Shown: positions 1 to 5,270 of the stretch, piece by piece
How positions within the stretch are numbered: the stretch's first letter is position 1
How the letters are laid out: the number at the start of each line of letters is the position of its first letter
Assembly: GCA_947453285.1 (NCBI GenBank)
Contig: CANGGA010000069.1
Coordinates: 1 to 5,270, forward strand
Direction of reading: 5' to 3'
Length of the DNA stretch: 5,270 bases
Source: Microbacteriaceae bacterium
Lineage (GTDB): Bacteria > Actinomycetota > Actinomycetes > Actinomycetales > Microbacteriaceae
The notes under the pieces: generated by a model
Told to the model about the DNA's origin: nothing
Seen by the model: only the letters and a program-made list of their open reading frames with translations
Databases searched by the model: none
Position numbers and translations under genes: made by a program

Positions 1-31
1 CTTTCGTGCCGCGATCGTCTGGCCGACCCAT
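1..31 (-). ncRNA. rnpB: RNase P RNA (class A), 5' end only, cut by window edge
   Basis: Read on the minus strand, about 30 nt at the window edge begin GGGTCGGCCAGACGATCGC and continue GGCACGAAAG. This lines up closely with the 5' end of bacterial type A RNase P RNA: E. coli starts GAAGCUGACCAGACAGUCGC. The GGCC/GACC end of helix P1 and the AGAC..UCGC of helix P2 fall in the same register. RNase P RNA is the catalytic subunit that cuts the 5' leader from precursor tRNAs. Only the P1/P2 5' strands and the start of the next helix are visible. The conserved core and the pairing 3' strands lie outside, so helix pairing cannot be verified here. The exact 5' end is estimated at around position 29-33. 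The gene lies in the same orientation as, and about 50 nt downstream of, the RNase H/phosphatase gene. The comparison to E. coli is from memory. Confidence 0.82.
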
Positions 32-40
32 CCGTGGTTA

Positions 41-67
41 AGGCTATCGCCTGACCGCGTTCGTGAA
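41..67 (-). promoter_or_regulatory. Possible weak promoter for rnpB
   Basis: On the minus strand a TANNNT-type -10 candidate (TAGCCT, positions 46-41) lies about 8-12 nt before the estimated rnpB 5' end. A TTCACG element (67-62) lies 15 nt upstream of it and resembles a -35 box in 3-4 of 6 positions. The spacing is short and the match poor, so this is only a candidate. Its position between the last coding gene and a normally strongly transcribed RNA is the main argument. Readthrough from the upstream genes followed by 5' processing is the alternative. Confidence 0.25.
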
Positions 68-82
68 CAGGGCTTCCCTGCT
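66..82 (-). terminator. Short GC hairpin directly after the stop codon; possible weak terminator
   Basis: Minus strand CAGGG-AAG-CCCTG (80-68) forms a perfect 5-bp stem with a 3-nt loop. It can be extended by a G-U and an A-U pair into the TAG stop codon of the RNase H/phosphatase gene. The sequence after it (CACGAACGCG) has no U-run, so it is not a standard intrinsic terminator. It may instead be a weak attenuating or mRNA 3'-end-stabilising hairpin. The stem is short enough that chance cannot be excluded. Confidence 0.35.
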
Positions 83-1250
83 AAAGATGAGCTGTGTAGT
101 TAGCTGTGACCACTTCTGCGGCCTGGTCTCCCCAGACACGGATTATGGTCACCGAGCAAGGTGCAATCTGCGGACGCCAGTATGCGGCAGTGCCGCCATC
201 GAACGCCCAGCGCAAAAAGCCACGGATTGGCATCACGTGAGCAACGACGACAACGGTCTTGCCGGCGTGCTGTTCTGTGATCTGCTGGCGAGCGAGCTGC
301 AGTCGTTTATCGAAAATCTCGAGCGACTCACCATTTGGTGGCGAGACATTCCATGATCCTCGCCAAGCTTCCCAGGCTGCCTCATCGCTCGCTTTAGCCT
401 CGTCATTGGTGAGGCCATCCCAATCGCCAAAGCCAATCTCGCGAAGATTTTCGTTCTCGAAACTTTTCAATCCGAAGGCTTCTGCAATTGTTGCTGCCGT
501 CTGCTTGGTTCGAACCATTGGCGAAGAAACTACAGCCGAGACCGGCGCGATTCTTTGCCACGGACCAGTGGTGCCAATCTGCTTAAGAACTTGGGCAACG
601 GCTCGCGCGTCTGCAAAACCGGCCTCGCTTAACTCTGGGTCGTCGCCGTCGCCACCCGAAATTTTGCGAGCCTCGGTTAGAGCGGTGCGACCGTGACGAA
701 CGAGAACGATTGTGGTCAGAGGCTCGGTGACGTTGCCAGGGGCGCGAACCGAACTCGGCGAGGTCTCATTGAACTCGGTTACCGAAGCCGATAAACGATT
801 CGGCGTTCCAGGCTCAACGTCTACCCCACTTGCTTCCGAGTCGGCGAGGTCATCCATGGCCTTGTTTGCGAGTGCGTCTGCCCTGAAGTTCTTCTCTCGC
901 GGAATCCACTGCCAAGAAACCTTCTTGCCGCGCACCAGCTCTTGCACCTGCTGGCCGAGTGAAATCATGTCTGGGTGCTTGATCTTCCAGCCGCCCGACA
1001 TCTGCTCGATCACGAGTTTGCTGTCCATGCGAACAGAAATCTCGGCAGAATCGTCGATGTCGATTGCCGCCTGCAGGCCAGCTATTAGGGCGATGTACTC
1101 TGCCACGTTGTTTGTGGCAACACCAACGTAACGAGCTATCTCACGAATCACCTGGCCGGTTTCGGCCTCGATAACCACAGCGCCCGAACCGGCAGTGCCC
1201 GGATTGCCGCGAGAGCCGCCATCGGCTTCGATAATCAAGACCCTTGCCAT
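81..1250 (-). CDS. Bifunctional RNase H / histidine phosphatase (alpha-ribazole phosphatase-like), 389 aa
   Basis: This is a two-domain cytoplasmic enzyme. Residues 1-135 are an RNase H fold that cuts RNA in RNA:DNA hybrids. It opens with EADGGSRGNPG, and the acidic tetrad is visible as D10, E51 (in NNVAEY), D76 (in RMDSK) and D125 (in NFRADALAN). Residues 136-178 are a Ser/Pro/Glu-rich linker. Residues 179-389 are a histidine-phosphatase (PGM/CobC-like) domain, with LVRHGRT (R185, catalytic H186), SPMVRTKQTA (R247), LREIGFGDWDG (E271) and a second His, H338, in VAHVMPIR. The architecture matches mycobacterial Rv2228c/MSMEG_4305 (called RnhC there), in which the phosphatase removes phosphate from alpha-ribazole phosphate in cobalamin assembly. 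Whether that substrate applies here is inferred. The start chosen is the ATG at 1250, where homologues begin and which overlaps the upstream TAA by one base (TAATG). It has no strong Shine-Dalgarno site, so coupled translation is likely. A 37-residue upstream extension in this frame only shadows the preceding gene. Confidence 0.95.
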   Translation of the reverse strand: MARVLIIEADGGSRGNPGTAGSGAVVIEAETGQVIREIARYVGVATNNVAEYIALIAGLQAAIDIDDSAEISVRMDSKLVIEQMSGGWKIKHPDMISLGQQVQELVRGKKVSWQWIPREKNFRADALANKAMDDLADSEASGVDVEPGTPNRLSASVTEFNETSPSSVRAPGNVTEPLTTIVLVRHGRTALTEARKISGGDGDDPELSEAGFADARAVAQVLKQIGTTGPWQRIAPVSAVVSSPMVRTKQTAATIAEAFGLKSFENENLREIGFGDWDGLTNDEAKASDEAAWEAWRGSWNVSPPNGESLEIFDKRLQLARQQITEQHAGKTVVVVAHVMPIRGFLRWAFDGGTAAYWRPQIAPCSVTIIRVWGDQAAEVVTANYTAHL

Positions 1251-1963
1251 TAGCGAACCAGAATCGCGCCACACTCGCCACAATGGGCAAGTTCGTCTAC
1301 CGGAGTGTTTTTTATTGCGTCGATTGAATCGCCACTTAGAGTCATGCCGCAGGCATCGCAAATCAGGCCGTCGAGCCTGCCGACACCGATTGATTTAGCA
1401 AAGAGTTTCTCGTAGTGCTCGGCAAGTTCTGCAGACAGTTGGCCAAGACCGCGTGCCCTATCTTCGCGAAGCAGTTGCTGACCCGAATTCAACTTTGCCA
1501 GGCCAGATGTTTGCTCATCTTCCAGAACAGTCAGCCGCTTCTGAAGCCCATCGCGCTCGTTCTGCACCGCAGCCAATTCGCGGTTGAGTTCATCCTGTCG
1601 CTCTAATAGAACGATTTCGGCCTCCTCGAGCTCGCCCTTGCGTTTCTGCAACGACTGAAGTTCGCTTTGAATGCCTTGGATGTCTTTTTGGTTGCTGCTC
1701 TGCTGAAGTCGCGCTTGGTCTCTTTCGATGCGACCCTCAACCAAATTGAGGTCAACTTCTGCCCTGCCCAATTCGAGCGAGAGCTCATCAAGGCGGTTGC
1801 GAACAGCCAACAAAGATTCCGAATTTACGAGCAACTGCTGTCTGGCAGCCTGCACGGCTGCTGCCTCGTTGATCTCGTTAATTAGCTTCTGATTGCGACG
1901 AAGTTGAAGGTCAATTCGACTTAGGTCAAGCAGAGTTTCTTGCTGTTGTGAGTTGGCCTTCAT
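1250..1963 (-). CDS. Coiled-coil C4-type zinc-ribbon protein (zf-RING_7/DUF164 family), 237 aa
   Basis: About 190 residues are almost continuous charged alpha-helix, a long antiparallel coiled coil (residues ~8-185, rich in Leu, Gln, Glu and Arg). A C-terminal zinc ribbon follows, with four cysteines in two knuckles: C202-x2-C205 (CDACG) and C228-x2-C231 (CGECG). The protein ends in ILVR. Length and layout are normal for the family, whose mycobacterial member is Rv2229c. Its molecular function is not established. A role in nucleic-acid or protein binding is often suggested because of the ribbon. The ATG at 1963 lies 16 bases after the NIF3-family stop and is preceded by a purine-rich GAAAGAAG ending 2 nt before the start, a close and moderate Shine-Dalgarno. 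The stop overlaps the next gene's ATG by one base. Its fixed place between the NIF3 and RNase H/phosphatase genes suggests a related function, but this is inference. Confidence 0.93.
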   Translation of the reverse strand: MKANSQQQETLLDLSRIDLQLRRNQKLINEINEAAAVQAARQQLLVNSESLLAVRNRLDELSLELGRAEVDLNLVEGRIERDQARLQQSSNQKDIQGIQSELQSLQKRKGELEEAEIVLLERQDELNRELAAVQNERDGLQKRLTVLEDEQTSGLAKLNSGQQLLREDRARGLGQLSAELAEHYEKLFAKSIGVGRLDGLICDACGMTLSGDSIDAIKNTPVDELAHCGECGAILVR

Positions 1964-1979
1964 CGCTTCTTTCGAGTCG

Positions 1980-2798
1980 CTATTGAGTTACCGCGAAATC
2001 CCACGGATCTGTGCGCAGGTCGCTAACTACAAACTTAACATCTGGCAACGCGTTACCGAGTTGATTTGCGGCTTGACCGAGCCAAAGCGATTCGGCGGCC
2101 CAGTGCGAAATGTCGATAAGAGCGAACTCTCGCCCCTCGGCCCTTGCCCTTTCGAGGGCATCCTGAGTCGGGTGATGACGAAGGTCTGATGTCACGTAGA
2201 CATCTGCATTGGCTTCGATGGCACTTGCGATGAACGAGTCACCTGCACCGCCGCAGAGAGCAATGCGAGAAACCGTTTGGTTTGCATCGCCGGCAACACG
2301 CACACCCCCAGCTGTCGCCGAGAGCACACCAGCCACTGAGCGGGCAAAATCGAGCAACTTCACAGGCTGAGCCAACGAACCGATGCGTCCATGCCCAACG
2401 GTATTGCTAGAGGTAGGCACGAGCGGGGTTATCGACTGCAGCCCGAGCGCTTCGGCCAAAACGGCAGAAACGCCACCTTCCACTACGTCGGCATTGGTAT
2501 GCGCAGAAAACAGAGCGATATTGTTTCTGATAGCGGCGGCAAGAACTGAGCCCTTTGCCGATTGCTCGGTCAATTCATAAATTCCGCGAAGCAAAAATGG
2601 ATGATGCGAAATGATCAGGTCGATGCCAGCCTCGGCGGCATCCTGGATAATTTCAGCCGTTACATCGACTGTCATCAGGACGGTTCGAACGTTTGAATTT
2701 TGCGAACCGCAGATTAAGCCGGGGCGATCCCATTCGTCAGCGCCCGAGCTTGGCCAAAGAGTCTCAGCGACAGCGAGAACCTCCGCGACTTTTGTCAC
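1980..2798 (-). CDS. DUF34/NIF3-family metal-binding protein (annotated GTP cyclohydrolase 1 type 2 family), 272 aa
   Basis: This protein belongs to the NIF3/YbgI/YqfO family of dinuclear-metal proteins, which form toroidal hexamers. Visible family motifs in order are ADEWDRPGLICG (20-31), LIISHHPFLLRG (61-72, ligands H65/H66), SAHTNADV (98-105, ligands H100 and D104), the glycine turn CGGAGDSF (182-189), ADVYVTSDLRHH (198-209), and DISHWAAESLWL (229-240, ligands H232 and E236). At 272 residues it is the short form. The PII-like domain inserted in the middle of YqfO-type members (~370 aa) is absent. The family's cellular role is still debated; the GTP cyclohydrolase label comes from one homologue and should not be taken as proven here. 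The start is GTG at 2798, fixed by a GAAGGA ribosome site 5 nt upstream and by the immediate fit to the family N-terminus. It overlaps the upstream TAG stop by one base, so translation is probably coupled to the transporter-like gene. Confidence 0.94.
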   Translation of the reverse strand: MTKVAEVLAVAETLWPSSGADEWDRPGLICGSQNSNVRTVLMTVDVTAEIIQDAAEAGIDLIISHHPFLLRGIYELTEQSAKGSVLAAAIRNNIALFSAHTNADVVEGGVSAVLAEALGLQSITPLVPTSSNTVGHGRIGSLAQPVKLLDFARSVAGVLSATAGGVRVAGDANQTVSRIALCGGAGDSFIASAIEANADVYVTSDLRHHPTQDALERARAEGREFALIDISHWAAESLWLGQAANQLGNALPDVKFVVSDLRTDPWDFAVTQ

Positions 2799-5270
2799 TA
2801 GATTCCTTCAGACAACTCGACGTCGTCTAGATCGTTTCTGCGTGCCTCAATCTTTAGAACTTCGGCTTCTTGTGAGGCAATGCGCTTGCGCCCAAACAGA
2901 ATCGGAAAGACAGATGCGAAACCAAGAGCGATTAGCGCGCCGATTTGAGTTGCAGACCAATCGGCTGCGCCTACTGCAGTGGCGATGTAACCTAACCATT
3001 CGAAGCCAGCTACAGAAGATGAAACGAACCCTAGGCCGAGCGCAACTGAAACTACAAACGCCGACAGGTTTATCCAGTTTGCTGCGCGGTAGAAACCGTA
3101 GTCGCGAGTCAAGCTCACTTCGTGATATGCAATGCGACGCAGGGCAACATCAGAAACAAAAATGCCAGCCCAAGCAAAAACTAGAACGGAACCGATTGCA
3201 ACAACCGGAGTGAAAACACTGGCCCAAGAGTTAGCCAACGAAATCACAGCAATTGAACTTGCCAACGCAAGAACCAGAACAATTGGTTGACTGATGTAGC
3301 GACGAAGCTTTAGAGAGATTGCAGCGAGGCTAACGCTCGATGAGTAGAGCCAGTTTGCCGCCCACGCCAAGAGCGTAAGAACAGAACTGATCAACATGAG
3401 CGAAGCGAGCCAGTCTGGCACCATGTTCAAGACTGCACCAAGTGGGTTCGTGAGAGCAGCAGTGCGAAGTGCGCCGCTTAGTGAACCGGTGAGCAAAATT
3501 GCGAAGGTCGCAATTAAGAACGGGAAGACGCCGGCAGCCAACGAAACAAAAAGAACTACGCGCTTGCCCGGTTCACCCATTGCAATCTTGCGAGTGAAGT
3601 CTGCAACCGAGTTAACCCAGAGCGCACCAAAGGTTGACACGACTGCAACAACCAAAGAAACCAGAGCAAGCCAGTTGCCCGAGAATGTGAACGACTGATC
3701 GTTTAGTTGAATGCTGCCTGCGGTGAAGCTCGTGAAAAGAACCACTGCTAGGGCTGCAAACGAAGAGATTGATAGTTGGGCCCAATAGAGAACCTTGCCG
3801 CCGAGAAGAGCCAAGACGCTGCCCAAAACCAATAGAACAGAGGCCAACACTGCCATCCCAGGGATTTCAAAACCAGAAGTTGCGATGGCTACTTGGCCAA
3901 ACTCAGGCAACCCAACAACGTTGTCGTTAAACATGCCGAGAAGGCCGACCACCAAAACAGAACCAATTGCGATCTTTGCAATCACCTGAGCGATTGCGGG
4001 AACGATGTTTGCGGTTACGCCGAATGCGGCACGAGACAAGAAGAGCGTTGAAAGACCGCTGCGCTTTCCGCCGATTGCAACAACAGAAATAAGCAGTGCA
4101 GAAATGCCAAAGCCAACGGCGATTGCGGCAATTCGATCGATTGCGCTGAGCTCAAAATTGAGTGAAAGGTATGCAAGCAGAATCGGAGCGATACCGACGG
4201 TGAGGCTCGACCACACAAACAATTGTGAGAAAGGCTTTGCGCGACGCTCGATGGTTGAAACCGCCCTCGACTGTGAAACACTCTTTGGTTCTCGTGCGAA
4301 TCCAAGCTCTCCGTCAGTCAAAAGCACATCGAAATTTTCGTCATCGAATTCCTCGGTTGCTGCTTGCTCGGCTGATTCGATGATGTCGAAACTTCCGGTT
4401 GCAAAATCGCTTGCGCGAACAGGTTCAGGTTCTGAAACTTCTTCGACTGCTAGCTCAGTTGCAGCTAACTCTGTCGCAGCAATTTCTGCCGCACGAAGTT
4501 CTGCTTCAAGTTCTGCGGCAGCAAGTGCCTCTGCCGCTGCCTGCTCTGCCGCTTCGAGTTCGGCGCGAATAAGTTCTTCTCGCTGCAATTCTGCAAACTG
4601 TTCTTCTTCTAGGCGTTGCTTCTCTTCGAGTCGTTGCGCTTCAGCCTCGGCTTCGAGACGCTCTCGTTCAGCGGTGGCCTCTGCCTCGAGTCGGTGCTGT
4701 TCGGCAAGCTCTTCTGCGTGAATGCGTTCTTGTTCGAGACGCTGCTCTTCGGCGATGCGCAATTCTTCTGCTAGTTGTTGTGCTGCAAGTGCATCGGCCT
4801 CAGCCTTCGCGGCCGCGATTGCCTCTTCGCGACGCAACTCAGCTTCAATCGCAGCTTCAGCAACTGCAGCGGCGACCGCAGCCTCAATTTCACGAGCGGC
4901 CTCTTCTTCGGCCTTGGCCTTGGCATCGGCAACTGCCTGTTGCTTCGCGGCTTCAATTGCGTCCTGGCGGTCATCCCAGTCTGGAACCATCGACTTCCAT
5001 GAGTCTTCAGTGATTTCGCTCGGAGCTGCTTCGACATGTTCGTTTGCGATCGAAGAGTTTTTTCTGCGAGCAAGACTAATTGCCGCTTTTGCTTCGGCAC
5101 TGCCGTCGGCTTCCATTTCGCGAACCCAGCGCACGTAGTTCTCGGCGTCTTGTGAACGAAGCTGCGATTGCTCTTCGAGCAGGGCCATAGCACCCAGGGC
5201 GCCATCTGAACCCTGGCTGGCTAGTTCGAGCGCAGCCGCCAAATCGGCATCGTTCAGGGCAAGCCGCTGA
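2798..5270 (-). CDS. NCS1-like transporter domain with long Ala/Glu-rich cytoplasmic N-terminus (5' end outside window)
   Basis: The reading frame is open to the right edge, so the true start is outside. The residues below are counted from a TTG at 5242 (814 aa); at least nine more codons precede it. Residues 1-65 are a predicted helical segment of unknown type. Residues ~93-270 are a continuous Ala/Glu/Arg/Gln-rich coiled-coil stretch, and 271-335 are an acidic linker (for example EEFDDENFDVLL). From ~340 to 785 come about 12 hydrophobic segments. They carry NCS1 (cytosine/purine/allantoin permease) hallmarks: an FVWSS..IAP first helix, GGKRSGLSTLFLSRAAFG (391-408) between helices 2 and 3, NSVADFTRK (544-552) resembling the NCS1 'N.SD.SR' motif, and WAGIFVSDVALRR (691-703) with a following Tyr-rich loop and ANWINLSAF, as in NCS1 helix 10-11. 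The substrate is unknown. The tail (787-814) is charged and ends at a TAG that overlaps the next GTG. The NCS1 assignment is from motif memory. The remote family could be wrong, but a polytopic membrane protein is certain. Confidence 0.8.
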   Translation of the reverse strand, partial: QRLALNDADLAAALELASQGSDGALGAMALLEEQSQLRSQDAENYVRWVREMEADGSAEAKAAISLARRKNSSIANEHVEAAPSEITEDSWKSMVPDWDDRQDAIEAAKQQAVADAKAKAEEEAAREIEAAVAAAVAEAAIEAELRREEAIAAAKAEADALAAQQLAEELRIAEEQRLEQERIHAEELAEQHRLEAEATAERERLEAEAEAQRLEEKQRLEEEQFAELQREELIRAELEAAEQAAAEALAAAELEAELRAAEIAATELAATELAVEEVSEPEPVRASDFATGSFDIIESAEQAATEEFDDENFDVLLTDGELGFAREPKSVSQSRAVSTIERRAKPFSQLFVWSSLTVGIAPILLAYLSLNFELSAIDRIAAIAVGFGISALLISVVAIGGKRSGLSTLFLSRAAFGVTANIVPAIAQVIAKIAIGSVLVVGLLGMFNDNVVGLPEFGQVAIATSGFEIPGMAVLASVLLVLGSVLALLGGKVLYWAQLSISSFAALAVVLFTSFTAGSIQLNDQSFTFSGNWLALVSLVVAVVSTFGALWVNSVADFTRKIAMGEPGKRVVLFVSLAAGVFPFLIATFAILLTGSLSGALRTAALTNPLGAVLNMVPDWLASLMLISSVLTLLAWAANWLYSSSVSLAAISLKLRRYISQPIVLVLALASSIAVISLANSWASVFTPVVAIGSVLVFAWAGIFVSDVALRRIAYHEVSLTRDYGFYRAANWINLSAFVVSVALGLGFVSSSVAGFEWLGYIATAVGAADWSATQIGALIALGFASVFPILFGRKRIASQEAEVLKIEARRNDLDDVELSEGI
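2804..2809 (-). promoter_or_regulatory. Ribosome binding site of the NIF3-family gene
   Basis: On the minus strand GAAGGA lies 5 nt upstream of the GTG at 2798, inside the last codons of the transporter-like gene. It is the best Shine-Dalgarno match seen among the internal junctions of this cluster. It decides the GTG start and lets ribosomes finishing the upstream gene restart at TAGTG. Confidence 0.75.
4433..4966 (-). repeat. Low-complexity Ala/Glu coding repeat (coiled-coil region)
   Basis: This stretch encodes about 178 residues made mostly of Ala, Glu, Gln, Leu and Arg. Short related units built on an R-L-E core recur at residues 168, 184, 195, 204 and 210, encoded by variants of CGACTCGAA/CGTCTCGAA. 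Spacing is irregular (16, 11, 9 and 6 residues), so this is degenerate compositional repetition and not a perfect tandem array. The same composition opens long spurious reading frames on the plus strand (Ser/Ala/Arg-rich), which are not genes. Confidence 0.7.

Noticed and set aside
259..1131. Plus-strand open frames at 259-696 and 712-1131 opposite the RNase H/phosphatase gene
   Set aside because: They lie antisense to a gene with intact catalytic motifs throughout. Their translations show no family features and are products of frame-related composition.
1251..1361. N-terminal extension of the RNase H/phosphatase frame up to an ATG at 1361
   Set aside because: The 37 extra residues are an out-of-frame reading of the zinc-ribbon domain's conserved end. 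Homologues start at MARVLIIEADGG, and the ATG at 1250 makes the classic TAATG overlap.
4600..4760. Repeated CGAGxCG-type units resembling a short tandem or CRISPR-like array
   Set aside because: The units are degenerate, irregularly spaced and in frame within a coding coiled coil. There are no conserved repeats with unique spacers.
4005..5138. Long plus-strand open frames rich in Ser, Ala, Arg and Cys (4005-4721 and 4722-5138)
   Set aside because: They are antisense shadows of Ala/Glu/Arg codons in the coiled-coil and membrane gene. Their low-complexity composition has no recognisable domain and no credible start context.
5240..5242. TTG at 5242 as the true start of the transporter-like gene
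   Set aside because: The frame stays open upstream to the edge, and the preceding residues (LALNDAD) continue the same helical composition. No Shine-Dalgarno precedes the TTG (upstream CTGAACGATGCCGAT), so the gene is better treated as truncated.
1..5270. Mobile element, defence system or other novel multigene system
   Set aside because: No transposase, integrase, inverted-repeat ends, toxin-antitoxin pair or nuclease/helicase cassette is seen. All coding capacity is filled by four co-oriented chromosomal genes.

Overview
The window looks like a piece of chromosome from a moderate-GC actinobacterium, most likely a small-genome member of the Microbacteriaceae (the Luna/Aquiluna/Rhodoluna type is my best guess). 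The gene set and order support this. A DUF34/NIF3 protein, a coiled-coil C4 zinc-ribbon protein and a fused RNase H/phosphatase follow one another as in mycobacteria (Rv2230c-Rv2229c-Rv2228c). Codon use is far less GC-biased than in mycobacteria. The taxonomic call is an inference from gene content and not a database match.

Everything real lies on the minus strand, so transcription runs from the right edge to the left. From 5270 down to 2798 is a large membrane protein, cut by the window edge. It has a long cytoplasmic Ala/Glu-rich helical N-terminal part followed by a 12-segment transporter domain resembling the NCS1 nucleobase/cation symporters. It overlaps by one base with the NIF3-family gene (2798-1980). 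That gene is followed after 16 bases by the zinc-ribbon gene (1963-1250), which overlaps by one base with the bifunctional RNase H/histidine-phosphatase gene (1250-81). The spacing implies one polycistronic, translationally coupled unit. Eighty non-coding bases follow. They hold a short hairpin right after the stop codon, a possible weak promoter, and, at the left edge, the first ~30 nt of the RNase P RNA gene (rnpB), which continues outside the window.

Functionally, the unit joins a metal-binding NIF3 protein of uncertain cellular role, a zinc-ribbon protein of unknown role, and an RNA:DNA-hybrid nuclease fused to an alpha-ribazole-phosphatase-like domain, next to the tRNA-processing RNA. 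Most of this is conserved actinobacterial housekeeping DNA. I see no mobile element, CRISPR array, defence system or tRNA. The least ordinary part is the transporter-like protein. It has a very long charged N-terminal extension and seems to lack the transmembrane-3 aromatic residue that NCS1 transporters use to hold their substrate.
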